DNA from: Phlegmacium glaucopus | Lineage: Eukaryota > Basidiomycota > Agaricomycetes > Agaricales > Cortinariaceae | NCBI GenBank assembly: GCA_015039465.1 | Contig: MU130200.1 | Coordinates: 61,651-125,650, forward strand | Length of the DNA stretch: 64,000 nt | Direction of reading: 5' to 3' | In this document: positions 1 to 11,687 of the stretch, one piece after another | Numbering within the stretch: position 1 is the first letter of the stretch | Layout of the letters: every line of letters begins with the position of its first letter | The notes under the pieces: model-generated | The model's input: the letters and a program-made list of their open reading frames with translations, nothing else | The model's database searches: none | Told to the model about the DNA's origin: nothing | Translations under genes and position numbers: made by a program

Positions 1-1065
1 AGAATAAGTAGGAGTAGGAACATTCCGACCAGTGATGTGTTCGCGTCTACGAGGTCACGAAACTACGAGTCTTTCCCATGAGGTACGCTTAGGACGCAAG
101 CCACTCTCAACTGCTCTCCAACTACTTCAACGTGCTGTCCTTTACTACTGCTCGTCCGCTACGACCCTGGATATTCACAAAACCAATCCCTGTATCCATC
201 CGTTCTTTCTCCTCATCGCGGTATCGCTTTCCCGTCACCACCGCATTTCTAGCGCACTTTGGCCATCATAGCTCTTGCCCAGTTTTGCTTGGCATCGGAG
301 GTCGTTAATCCTTGCCCGTCCGCTAGGACCTTGAAGACTACAATTGTGATACCCAAATTACTTGTGACATTGCCGAAGGAGCATAGCTAGAGTTTCTTTC
401 CTCTATCAACTCAAGCCGTTTGTCATGAGAAGTGACACTGTCAGTATACATCAGTTTCACTTCTCATGTCCTGAACGGCTTATCTTCCTCTTCGTTCCTT
501 TTCTCTTTCATTTTCCTTTCTCTGTTTCCTTTCTCTGTTTCCTTTCTCTGTTTCCTTTTCTCTGTTTCCTTTTTTCTGTTCCTCTTTGTATTCGTCCTAG
601 CTCTGTATGTACTAACTTCCCCATCCCATGTACCTCCCCCTTCCCCCTTCCCCCTTCCCCCCACACATTCCCACAGCGTTTAGAGCCTGAAGATTTTGGG
701 ATACGCAATTGTATCACAACTCGCATTGAAATTTGTACTGGTGGAATCCTTGTTTGTACTTACTCTCGTCGGATCGTTCCCTCATCTTCTCGGGTGGTTG
801 AATTTGTGTTGGTGGTTTCATGTTTCCCACCCGAGAACTTGAAGGTCTCCATAATTGTGACTCGCGATTTGTATATATCCTAGGAGCCTTGCATGTATGT
901 AATAGACTGAAATATCTGTAGCAGTAGAATTGACTCGTTGTCTTGTTCAGCAATTAAGGTTAACTGTGCGTGACAAATCGATCGCAAGTGATACATAAAA
1001 TAACAAGAACACAGAACCAAAAATAAGGTAAAATATTAATCTCAAGGTTTCGCCTTTGCAAACGA
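1..1065. other. no gene supported; pyrimidine-rich repeat inside
   Basis: Open frames here are short and low in complexity. Bases about 505-575 are a C/T-rich tandem repeat with a unit close to TTTCCTTTCTCTG, followed by a CCTTCCCC run near 640-660. I see no protein family, RNA gene or element end. The stretch ends where homology to the inverted copy of the ABC transporter begins. Confidence 0.4.
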
Positions 1066-1458
1066 AAGACTCCGTTATCTGGTCGGCTATATAAGCGGCG
1101 CTTCTTTCAGACTGGAGTTTATAGAGATCGGTCGCTTCAAGTGGCCGGGCATAACCAAGACTGAGAAGGGGGGTTATCCAGCTGAAAGTAATTAAGCTAA
1201 AGAAGCCTGCTGTGGCTTCCGGGAGAAACGAAGCGTCTTCTAACGATTCTTTAGGTGGTTTTGGTAGTTTTGAGGAAGTGAAAGGCACGCGCTGCCACCT
1301 ATAACAAGGAAGTTAGGTACTGAGCTTGGAAGAGCCTTGCCTGAGATGACGTACCATAACCGTTGATTCCCAAGGGTAGGAAGCTGCTTAGGATCTGGGC
1401 TTAGTGTGCTCGTAACTGGAATATCCAAGGCGATGGTCGAGGTCGACTTTTTGGACAT
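1066..1458 (-). pseudogene. truncated 5' copy of YOR1-like ABC transporter
   Basis: Read on the minus strand it starts with the same ATG and N-terminus ([15 protein letters not shown]) as the full gene at 3056. It has the same first intron with intact GT and AG, then the second exon through the first cytoplasmic segment. It breaks after QITESF, and the frame runs into unrelated sequence, giving a short hydrophobic tail that ends near 947. No transmembrane bundle or nucleotide-binding domain remains, so it cannot be a transporter. It still has the same upstream region as the full gene and might be transcribed. Confidence 0.85.
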
Positions 1459-1830
1459 GGGGCAAAAGAAAGAAATGAGTATCGTTTCTGGGATGCTATC
1501 GGCCCTCGGGTATTATGTATTTTGATTTTTGCCCCCCCCGCAGTTCATCTTGCACGTAAAACTGCCATTAGTAATTCTATGAAACTTCTCTGAAGACTGG
1601 TAAGAATTTAAAAATAAATGGCATGAATCCGCATGATGGTACTAGCCCGTACTCTCACACCGTGACAGTCAGCGGCGAGACCAGAAATTTCCTGCGTGCC
1701 AAAGAAAAATGGTTACATGTGAGTAAAAGATTAACGTTATTAATATGCAATCACGAGATCTTACAAACACAGACACCTTTCACGGAGACCAAGGTTACCC
1801 ACAGTTCTTGACGATCCAGTGCGGCATGCA
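1066..1830 (-). repeat. left arm of inverted repeat (copy of ABC transporter 5' region)
   Basis: This stretch is the reverse complement of about 2670-3446. It carries the start, first intron and early second exon of the ABC transporter plus roughly 360 bases upstream of its ATG. The outer end is sharp: the match stops near 1066 / 3446 just after the codons for QITESF. The inner end is ragged, with a short insertion near 2680. A few substitutions and a small indel in the first intron separate the arms, so it is not an assembly echo of identical sequence. Confidence 0.9.
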
Positions 1831-2669
1831 CACGGCATCGCGGCCGCTATCCCTCAGGCTGTGGGTTTTGTATTCGAATAATTACAAGCCTTGTACAAGC
1901 CAAGGACATTTGTACAACATAAGAAAAATAGTTATAAGCTTTTGGTAATTTGGTCTTTAAACTTGTGTTTACACAAAGCTAATCGCCGCGAGGGTTAAAA
2001 CCGCCTAGTTTTTTCAGCCACGCCTTCTTTCACAGGCGCTTAGGCTCCGGCCTCCTTTATGTAATCTTACTCAGCTTGTTTCGGTGTTTCACATTTTCAG
2101 TCAGTCGTTGTCTCACTTTTGTCTTACAAAACTTAGTTTTTCTTTGGCTACTCTCTCTCGTGCTTTGGGTAAGGCTTTTTCACTCCTGCTTTACTGTTAT
2201 AGTTCTCACTCTCTCTCGTGCTTGTAGCTGTTCGTTTTTTCTTGCTTAATACATTCATCCTTCATATCCACAAAACTCTTGTGTCACTATTTATACAATG
2301 TCCCAGCATGGTGAAGTGTCAACAAGCAGCGCTACCCTGTCCAAACCCCACTATTTATACAATGTCCCAGCATGGTGAAGTGCCAACAAGCAGCGCTACC
2401 CTGTCCAGACTCCAGTGAAACCCCATCAAGCGCAGCCAACTCTAGCGGACTCCAGTTAGAGATCGTTAGCAGTTGTATTGACATTGTCCAGCAGTTCAGA
2501 GCCGGAAACATCGGCAAACCGACAGCGTCGTTACTCCTTCAGCAAGCAATTCCCCACAAAACGATGGATGAAGAAGTATTCATCTCGACCTATGGCCTAT
2601 GGGTCCTATCTTGACATCGACAATTTCGAGCGATATCGAACAATGCCATGTGACCCAACTCAGCGTCCA
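1831..2669. other. spacer between the two inverted arms
   Basis: This is the loop of the inverted duplication. It holds a 66-base tandem duplication at about 2284-2414 (each copy starts CACTATTTATACAATGTCCC) and two CTCTCTCGTGCTT words near 2150 and 2210. No gene is supported. It would lie upstream of both transporter copies and so may contain shared promoter sequence. Confidence 0.45.
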
Positions 2670-3446
2670 TGCCGCACTGCATCAGCAGCTTCCCTGTCAA
2701 GAACTGTGGGTAGCCTTGGTCTCCGTGAAAGGTGTCTGTGTTTGTAAGATCTCGTAATTGCATATTAATAACGTTAATCTTTTACTCACATGTAACCATT
2801 TTTCTTTGGCACGCAGGAAATTTCTGGTCTCGCCGCTGACTGTGTGAGCTAATAATTCGAGTACGGGCTAGTAACCATTATTTTTAAATTCTTATTGTAA
2901 CCGCCAGTCTTCAGAGAAGTTTCATAAAATTACTAATGGCAGTTTTACGTGCAAGTGCAAGATGAACTGCGGGGGGCAAAAATCAAAATACATAATACCC
3001 GAGGGCCAATACTAGTAGCATCCCAGAAACGATACTCCTTTCTTTCTTTTGCCCCATGTCCAAAAAGTCGACCTCGACCATCGCCTTGGATATTCCAGTT
3101 ACGAGCACACTAAGCCCAGATCCTAAGCAGCTTCCTACCCTTGGGAATCAACGGTTATGGTACGTCATCTCAGGCACTCTTCCGAGCTCAGTACCTAACT
3201 TCCCTGTTATAGGTGGCAGCGCGTGCCTTTCACTTCCTCAAAACTACCAAAACCACCTAAAGAATCGTTAGAAGACGCTTCGATTCTCCCGGAAGCCACA
3301 GCAGGCTTCTTTAGCTTAATTACTTTCAGCTGGATAACCCCCCTTCTCAGTCTTGGTTATGCCCGGCCACTTGAAGCGACCGATCTCTATAAACTCCAGT
3401 CTGAAAGAAGCGCCGCTTATATAGCCGACCAGATAACGGAGTCCTT
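2670..3446 (+). repeat. right arm of inverted repeat (5' end of the intact ABC gene)
   Basis: Mirror partner of 1066-1830. It includes about 360 bases of upstream sequence, the ATG at 3056, the first exon and intron, and the start of exon 2. Confidence 0.9.
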
Positions 3447-6400
3447 CGCACGACGGATGAAAATTGCCAATGAGTACAATGAAAAGTTGGCGAATGGCGA
3501 AATTAAGCCCGGCCTCAAAGCCCTCTGGTGGACGATTCAAGGAAACAGGCAAGCCAGGGAAAAGAAATGGAGAGATGAAACAGGAAGGAAGAAAGCAAGT
3601 ATTGTCTGGGCTATGAATGACAGCGTCAAATGGTACTTTTGGTCATCGGGCATGCTCAAAATCATTGGTGATACGGCTCAGATAACCAGCCCACTTGTGG
3701 TAAAGGTGAAGTTTTGTTGTTCCTCTCTTTACCATCCTTTGATCCAATCATTGATTTACCTTGTGTATAAAGGCTACCATTGATTTCGCCACTGAATCAT
3801 ACTCAAACCACCGGCTTGGCCTGCCTGTTCCAGGAATTGGCAAAGGGATTGGACTCACTTTTGCACTCTTCTTCCTTCAGGTTATTTCATCTCTCTGCCT
3901 AAACCATTCCTCCTATCGCAGCATGGCCACCGGTGTCCTTCTCAGAGGCGGTCTCATTACCGCCATATACTCACGCGCTACCAAATTAACTGCTCGGGCA
4001 CGTTCAACCCTTACTAACGGCAAATTGGTTAATCACATCTCCACTGATGTCTCACGTATTGATTTTTGTGCTGGCTTCTTTCATATAGTACGGCATCTGT
4101 ATCTTGTTTCTTCTAATCTATTTCTGATATTCATAATCCGACAGTCATGGACCGCGCCTATCCAGATAGTTATCTGTCTTATTCTGCTCATCTTGGATAT
4201 TGGTCCTTCTGCACTGGCCGGCTTTGTATTTTTCATTATCGCTACTCCAATACAGGCATATGTCATGAAGCGCTTGTTCGCGATTCGGCGCAAAAGTATG
4301 GTCTGGACGGATAAACGTGCAAAACTCCTACAAGAACTTCTAGGAGGGATGAAGGTTATCAAATTCTTTGCATGGGAGGTTCCATTCCTTCAGCGTATCT
4401 CTGGTTATAGGCGTCATGAGATGGCGTAAGCAGCATTAAAATCTGTCATGGGATAATTAATGAAAGCTTGGTGATTCGTTCAGATATGTCCGTTCGCTAC
4501 TTCTCATCCATGCGGCCAACTATGCAGTTACCGTTAATATACCTGCCATCGCATCCGTGCTTGCGTATATCACCTACTCCGCAACTGGCCACCCACTCAC
4601 ACCAGCAGCAATTTTCAGTTCCTTGGCGCTTTTCAATTTGCTCCGTCTACCCCTGTTTTTATTGCGTAAGTCCATTGATTCGCTGATCCCATAATCTCCG
4701 TCAACATAATCATTGACAATCAAATCTTATCTCAAACAGCGGTATCTTTCAGTTCCATTGCAGATGCAGCCAATGCGACTGGGCGACTCTCTGAAGTATT
4801 CGAAGCGGAATTACTAAATAAAACACACACCGTAGATGAAGACCTTCCTGTCGCCATTGAAGTTAAAGGCGCGACATTCACTTGGGATACTCCACCGCCT
4901 TCTGATGAACAGATGGGCAAAGCCAAAAAACCAGAGCATCAAAGCAGAATCTCCGCACAGTTCCGCTCTTCCAAACATAACGCGAAAGTTAAAGCAGCTG
5001 CTATTTCTGCCAACGAGGAATCTCTGAACGAGAAAGCCAGACTACAAGCCGAAGAGGAAGAACGGGTATTTCAGATCAAAGACGTTACCATGGAGATTCA
5101 GAGAGGGATGTTAGTGGCTATTGTTGGTCCTGTGGGTAGTGGAAAGACGAGTTTGTTACAGGGCTTGATCGGTGATATGCGAAAGACAGGTGGGAACATT
5201 ACGTTTGGTGGCTCAATCGGGTATTGTCCACAAAGTGCATGGATCCAAGTGGGTGCTGGTCTCTTTACTTCTTGTCAATGATTCGCTGATTGAGAATATC
5301 TGTATAGAACGCCACTATAAGGGAAAATATTTGTTTTGGACGTCCTTTTGAACCAGAGAGATACTGGAAGGCGGTTCAAGATTCATGTTTGGAGCCTGAT
5401 TTACAGATGTTTACTAACGGAGACATGACTGAGGTCGGGGAGAGGGTGCGGGTCTTTTCAGTCCATCACTACTTTTGAGGATATGCAGTTGACCTCTTTT
5501 CATGCGACCGTCTTAGGGTATCTCGCTCTCCGGTGGTCAGAAACAGCGGTTAAGCATATGTCGTACCATCTATTGCGACACTGACATCCAAATCTTTGAC
5601 GTTTGTATTCATTCTAGCTTTCGCAGTATCACTGACATTCAATTTTCGATCGTCCCAGGACCCTCTCTCTGCACTCGATGCCCATGTCGGCAAAGCAATC
5701 TTCCAAAACGTTCTCCAACAAAGTCTCTCCGGAAAAACACGTGTTCTTGTCACTCATGCCCTCCACTTCCTCCCTCAAGTTGACTACATCTATGTCGTCG
5801 CCGATGGACGTCTTGCCGAACAAGGAACCTATTCCGACCTCATGTCACAAGGTGGCGAATTTGCCAAGTTGATCACCGAGTTTGGATCAAAGGAGGAGGA
5901 AGACCAGAAACAGGCAGAGGATGAGGAGGACGATATTGATGTGCGTTCTAAGACGGACTCTGAGGCAGAGAAGATGTTACAGAAGATGAAGAAGGCAGTT
6001 GCGGGCGATGCGCTGATGCAAACAGAGGAGAGAAATACGGGTGCGATCTCTTGGGAGGTATACAGGAAATATTTGAAAGATGGGAAGGGTCAGATTGTCT
6101 TGCCGCTCTTGTTGCTCTCGTTGGTCCTTCTCCAGGGAGCGACCGTCTTGTCTTCTTACTGGTATGTCAATTGTTTGACTACGGTGAAAGCTTCGACTAA
6201 CAAGACGCATATTATCTAGGTTAATTTGGTGGCAAGAAAAGTTTGTGTTTCGCTCGGTTCACGTTAGGAATTTACTTACATTGTCCTTATCTATTAGTGC
6301 ATTCCATCAACCTCAAGGGTTTTATGTATGGCTCAATCTGCAAACACTCGTCCTTGTAATGCTTATTTCCTATTCGCAGATGGGTATTTATGCTGCTTTT

Positions 6401-9052
6401 GGTGGCTTACAAGCCATCTTTTCATTCTTCATGGGTGCAACATTTGCCTCACTTACCTACTTCTCCTCTCGAAAATTGCACAAGGTATGTTGATCTTTGT
6501 ATTGCAATCTGTATGTATATTTATGGATCCATGATTGCTCTTAGGATGCAATCCACCGAGTCATGAAAGCCCCAATGTCATTCTTTGAGACTACAGTGCG
6601 TATATTCGACTTCATTTTAAATGGGGCATCCTTCATGCTTGTAGATTAGCCTCTCGGTCGTATCATGAACCGTTTCTCGAAAGGTATGCACAGACTAGTT
6701 AGTCACACTTACTTGGGAAGTTGACTCGACAAACTTTCGCCTTCAGATATTGACACCGTCGACAACTTACTAGGAGGTCCGTCTTAACCATCTGTCTTAA
6801 CCATCTGTCAGCGACGGATAATTTGAATTAATGGATGTCAACAGACTCACTTCACATGTTCACTGCGACATTCTCTTCAATCTTTGGGTCGATCATCATT
6901 ATCTCCATCGTTCTTCCATGGTTCCTGATTGGACTGTTCGTCATTTTTGTGCCCTACATTTATGCGGGTATGTTCTATCGAGCTAGTGCTCGAGAGTTCA
7001 AGGTATGTTTTACTTAGCTCTAACTCTTACAGATGAATTTATCTGACGTTTCTCTTATCTAGCGTCTTGGTAAACATTTATGTTCATTGAGTATTGTGAC
7101 CGATGACCGAATTTCTTTGTTTTTAGATGCTATCTTGAGATCCTCGTTATACTCTCACTTTTCGGAAAGTCTCTCTGGGCTAGCGACCATTCGAGCTTAT
7201 GGAGAGGTCGAACGTTTCTGCACGGAAAACGAGAAGAGGGTTGATATCGAGAACAGAGCGTATTGGTTGACTATCGTTAATCAGGTATAGTCGATCTGCA
7301 ACATTGAACTTTTTTTTTGCTGACTTACTTCTCTTCCTAATGTTCAGCGTTGGCTCTCAATTCGACTTGACTTCCTTAGTTCTCTCTTGACTTTCATAGT
7401 GGCATTTCTAACGGTCGGTACTCGCTTCACAATATCCCCTGGACAAACTGGATTGGTTTTGTCATACGTTCTTGGTATTCAGCAAGGGTAAGTCCCATTA
7501 TCCTTTACACCCTTGTCCCCATGTTCAAATCTCTCTTAGACTTGGATTCCTGGTTCGACAAACTGCCGAAATCGAGAACAACATGAACTCTGTAGAACGA
7601 ATCGTACATTATTCCACTGAGATCGAGCAGGAAGCCCCTCACGAGATTCCAGACAAGAAGCCAGCTGTTTCTTGGCCAGCACAAGGACGAATCGTGCTTA
7701 AGGATGTTGTCTTGAAATATCGACCAGAACTCCCGCCGGTACTTAGGGGTTTGTCAATGGATGTGAAGGCAGGTGAAAAGATTGGGATTGTTGGCAGGTA
7801 ATTTTAATTGTCAATTAGTATATACATGGATGGGTGCTAACTTTTTAAAATAGGACGGGTGCTGGGAAGAGTTCGATCATGACAGGTAACATGCTTGGCG
7901 TTTGTGATATATGAGATGCTTACATCCAATCTTCAGCCTTGTACCGCCTGGTCGAGCTCTCGTCAGGCTCGATTATTATCGACGGTGTCGATGTGTCCAA
8001 GATTGGCCTTGCAGACCTCAGAAAAGCCCTTGCAATCATACCTCAAGATCCAGTATGTGGTTTTCTTTACATCCATGTATAATACATTCGTTAACATTTT
8101 GCCTCCCCGTCCCTTAGCTTCTCTGTTAGTCAACCCTCAATTTTACTAGAAACTAAATTTTAACCAAGGCGTTCGTAGTTTCTGGCACCCTCCGTTCAAA
8201 TCTTGACCCACTCAATCTTCACGACGATGCTACCCTATGGGACGCCTCGAAACGATCTTATCTTGTCGAATCTACGAAGCGAGATTCGATGATCACAAAG
8301 GGAGAAGAAGCGTTAGGTGGCGCTCACACGCCTGTGAGCCGGTTCGGTCTTGACACCGTAATCGAAGATGAAGGAGGTAATTTATCCGTCGGCCAGGTTT
8401 GACTCTTTTTTCCTCTACTCTGGTAAAAATTTAAAGGCTAATAAACAAAATTTTGTAGAGATCTCTAGTGTCTTTGGCTCGAGCTTTGGTCAAAAATGCT
8501 AAGATCATTATTTTGGACGAAGCGACTGGTGAGTTTAAGAATGGATATGTATGTCATGCTTCTTCACTTAGCCCCATCTGTGTTAGCATCCGTGGATTAT
8601 GAGACCGATCGAAAAATCCAGGACACAATTGCATACGAATTTGAAGATCGAACCATTCTTTGTATTGCACGTAAGCCAAACGACTCACTTGCCTTGACGA
8701 TCTAACCGTTCTGACTTGAAATCCCCCCTAGATCGTCTACGTACGATTATCTCTTATGATAGGATATGTGTTCTTGATGCCGGTCAAATTGCTGTGCGTT
8801 TTTTTTGTTTGAATGGTTCATAGGATTCTAAACCGTCATACTCACACGCTGCATTTATTGTTGCAGGAATTTGATACTCCTGCTAATCTCTTTGCTATCC
8901 CTGATGGGATTTTCCGAGGCATGTGTGAACGATCTTCGATCACGTTGACCGACATAAAACTAGCCGCAAAGGCAAAGGTTAATGGATACAAATTGGACGT
9001 ATATTCAGGCCCAGTCAAAATCGGATCGGATGTGGCCGAGAATGATCGTTGA
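3056..9052 (+). CDS. ABC transporter, ABCC family, YOR1-like (multidrug/oligomycin resistance type)
   Basis: Predicted plasma-membrane ATP-driven exporter with two membrane domains and two nucleotide-binding domains; the YOR1 group exports organic anions and drugs. I read about 25 short introns. The ATG at 3056 is joined through an intron at 3160-3213, giving LWWQRVPF. Membrane domain 1 spans about 3300-4840. NBD1 has Walker [10 protein letters not shown] near 5125, the signature LSGGQKQR near 5520 and Walker B IFDDPLSALD split by an intron at 5599-5657. Its DD in place of DE is usual for the weak first site of ABCC proteins. Membrane domain 2 spans about 6050-7500. NBD2 has Walker [10 protein letters not shown] across an intron, signature LSVGQ near 8390, Walker [10 protein letters not shown] near 8508 and the switch His in IAHRL. 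The stop is at 9050-9052. An exon of only 7 bases (7063-7069) is needed to keep the frame. No disabling change was found, so the gene looks functional. Exact exon edges are my reading. Confidence 0.9.
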
Positions 9053-9546
9053 TAACATATTTTCGATGAAGTGTTGACTCATCTGAGGATAAGATAGGAT
9101 AAATAGAGCCAGGCACCTGTTGCCGTCTGATTATAATACTGGTAAATATATAGGACAAGATGACACATTGACCTCCATCTTTCCTTTTGGTCTTGCTGGC
9201 ATCCCCTACGGGAGTGACCACAATCAACATGCAACACACTCAGGCACACTGTCACGAAGTGATGATGTGTCGCTGATCTCCCATCAAATTGGATGCTGTA
9301 GCTCACCAGAGCTTGCCATTGACTTATTTTTGATACTCTGGTGAGTCTGCTGGTTAGGTGCTGCTGGGGTTTGGGTTGGGCTAGTAATTTGGTTAGGATC
9401 ACGGTTAGTGTTAGGGGTTCATGTGAGTGATTTTTTCTCAGGTTAGTGGTAGGCTTAGGTTGGGCTTAGGAATCAGGTATATGTCTTTTTTGCACAGTAG
9501 TGCAGTCTTGGGTAGGTGGTTAGGTAGTTAGAACTCTGGCTGCTGT
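9053..9546. other. 3' flank of ABC gene, G/T-rich, no gene
   Basis: Sequence after the transporter stop. From about 9340 to 9540 it is rich in GGTTAG and TTAGG words in an irregular pattern. I see no coding region and no element end before the target duplication at 9547. Confidence 0.4.
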
Positions 9547-9554
9547 GAGGTAGC

Positions 9555-9936
9555 TAGTGTTGTTGAGGCTGGCTTGAGAAATTTTAGTATTTCTCAAATA
9601 ACATGACACCATGTACTCTGATTGCTTAGTGTTGGGAAATAACCCCCTGGCTTATAGAGTCCTTTATATGTGTAAATATTTATAGAATTTTATGGGATTT
9701 ATTGAAATTTATATTACCATCAAGCCATTTGTCAAGTGGCTTCAAGCCAGCCACTTGACCAAATGGCTTGACCAAAATATCAATTCTAATAAATCCCATA
9801 AAATTCTATAAATATTTACACATATAAAGGACTTTATAAGCCAGGGGGTCATCTCCCAACACTAAGCAATCAGAGTACATGGTGTCATGTTATTTGAAAA
9901 ATACTAAAATTGCTCAAGCCAGCCTCAACAACACTA
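9555..9936. mobile_element. hAT-like palindromic miniature element (382 bp)
   Basis: The ends are TAGTGTTGTTGAGGC and its inverse. Direct 8-base duplications GAGGTAGC flank it at 9547-9554 and 9937-9944. TAGTG-type ends with 8-base duplications are the mark of the hAT superfamily. The whole element folds on itself with a short centre around 9735-9765 (TTGGTCAAGTGGCTTGAAGCC-like words). There is no transposase, so it is non-autonomous. Confidence 0.9.
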
Positions 9937-10168
9937 GAGGTAGCCAAAGGATGGTGTGTTGCGTCCCACAACTTCCCCATTTGGGGGGTGTGTTGATTGT
10001 GGTACATCCTCCATCCTCTAAGTTTCACCAGCAAATTTTTTTCTGAAAAGCTGCCTTTATTATTTATCTCCAAAATGGTTGACATAGCAAAGACCTACAC
10101 CTGATCCCAGCAGACCTTCCTCTGCGAGATCCTCAAGTTCAAGTTCATAACAATAATCCTATTCTACC

Positions 10169-10961
10169 TAGTGTTGCCGCGGCTCGCCCATGGCGCAGCT
10201 CAGGCACCTGAGCCAATGTAATGACCCTAGAGCTGCTCTGAGCGGCTGAGCCGATTTGGGATCACCAAAGTTATTCACCTGTACTGTACTAAATCAATCA
10301 ATTCGCCACCCTGTGTGACCTGTGACCAGTGCGGCAAAATTTTGGTTTCGCCTAATTACCTTATTTGGTAATATTTAGGAAATTTGTCAGCAATTTAGGG
10401 CCAAAACAGGCCTATTCTAGGAACTTTTTCGCATTTTTGCTGTGACAGCTGTGACTTTTCGCCGATTTTGAAGGGCCTGTGACCTGTGACCAGCAAATTG
10501 ATTGATTTAGTACAGTAGTCCTACTTGTCTGCTAAGCCTAAGTTATACCATTTAACTATAATTTAAGCTGTGTACACTATATCTATAGTGGGAAAACATC
10601 TTGTAATATCCCCTAGAGTCAGATATCTGTGTAACATAAAATTTTTGGCTCAACTTTGGCTATGTTTGGCTTTTTGTAAATATTACCAAATATGGTCATG
10701 GGAGGCAGTTGCCTGGCTCTAGGGATGGGATACTGCAATTTATAGTAAAATTAATACTTAGAATGTCTAATGTAGCTATATTATAATGTTAAGAGAAGTT
10801 TTTTCAACAGATTACCTCTTACCAGTCTTATGTGACTGAAGGCATGGCTCAAGCCACTCAGGGCAGCTCTGAGCTGGGAGCTGATTTACCAGCCCAGCCA
10901 GCCCAAAATAGCAGCTTGGCTGGACGGCTCACAGCTGGGAGCCATGCCAGTGGCAACACTA
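10169..10961. mobile_element. hAT-like non-autonomous element (793 bp) with a nested insertion
   Basis: The ends read TAGTGTTGCC and GGCAACACTA, with further subterminal pairing (GGCTC, CATGGC). Exact 8-base target duplications ATTCTACC lie at 10161-10168 and 10962-10969. No transposase frame is seen. A second element of a different superfamily sits inside it at 10284-10515. Confidence 0.9.
10284..10515. mobile_element. Tc1/mariner-like miniature element (232 bp), nested
   Basis: Inverted ends CTGTACTAAATCAATCAATT are flanked by TA on both sides (10282-10283 and 10516-10517), the target rule of Tc1/mariner elements. A repeated GTGACCTGTGACCAG word sits next to each end. It is too short to code for a transposase. 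Confidence 0.85.
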
Positions 10962-11111
10962 ATTCTACCTTTAATAATACAACCCTGTATTTGACACACC
11001 CATAAAGATGATCTCATTTCATCTCTACTTGGTAAGCTCTAGTTACATGAAAAATTAGTTAAGAACAAAGAGATCAAAGATCCAAGGGGGCACCAGGATC
11101 AAGAAAAAATA

Positions 11112-11687
11112 CCTGGGGTCAATTTATTTTTTAAGCCAACTTTGGGTGGACTAACTAACTTACATAATCAGGCACATGTCTATATATGGTGAAGTGGAGC
11201 TGAGGAGCCGCCGAAGGCGGCGACAAGGCTGCACGGGAACCACACTCACGCACATGCACCCCATCGAGCCACCCCCAAACCCTGTAGACCCCCCAGTTCC
11301 ATATACGCTCAATGCCACTCCCCTCAGGCACAAACTGGGTTTTCATCATTTCTGAATCCTCAGTGACGGCACACACCGCCATAACCCATGCTTAACATGC
11401 ACCCTCTGCGAATCGAACCCAGAGCCTACTTGTGACACTCTCGTGACACTTTCAACCACTAAGCCATCCTCGCTTTGGATGTAAGTTATTTTAACATCTT
11501 TTGACGTCTTACGGTCCCCACTTATTGGCATCCCATGATACTGATCACGGGCTCTTGGATATGTCACACTGCCAATTATTTAGTGTGCCAATGGAGGTTG
11601 GTACTTTCGTGGGGTCAATTTATTTTTTAAGCCAACTTTGGGTGGACTAACTAACTTACATAATCAGGCACATGTCTATATATGGCA
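11112..11687. repeat. 76-base direct repeat pair flanking a tRNA-like block
   Basis: The sequence from GGGGTCAATTTATTTTTTAA to GTCTATATATGG occurs at about 11115-11189 and again at about 11612-11686 with almost no change. The 420 bases between hold the tRNA-like sequence. This looks like a segmental duplication or unequal exchange around an insertion, as it is far too long for a normal target duplication. Confidence 0.8.
11402..11482 (-). ncRNA. tRNA-like / SINE-head-like sequence with pol III boxes
   Basis: On the minus strand there is an A-box-like TGGCTTAGTGGTTGA and, about 45 bases on, a B box GGGTTCGATTC in a T-arm-like CTCTGGGTTCGATTCGCAGAG stem and loop. The acceptor stem does not pair well and there is no clear anticodon arm, so it is not a working tRNA. 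A tRNA-derived SINE head or an old tRNA pseudogene is the best reading. Confidence 0.55.

Noticed and set aside
3056..9052. ABC transporter as a frameshifted pseudogene
   Set aside because: The apparent breaks at 5280, 5520, 5600 and 7020-7130 are all explained by short GT..AG introns and one 7-base exon, and every NBD motif is then present.
9340..9540. TTAGG-rich stretch suggesting an interstitial telomere
   Set aside because: The GGTTAG words are irregular and mixed with other sequence, with no run of TTAGGG units.
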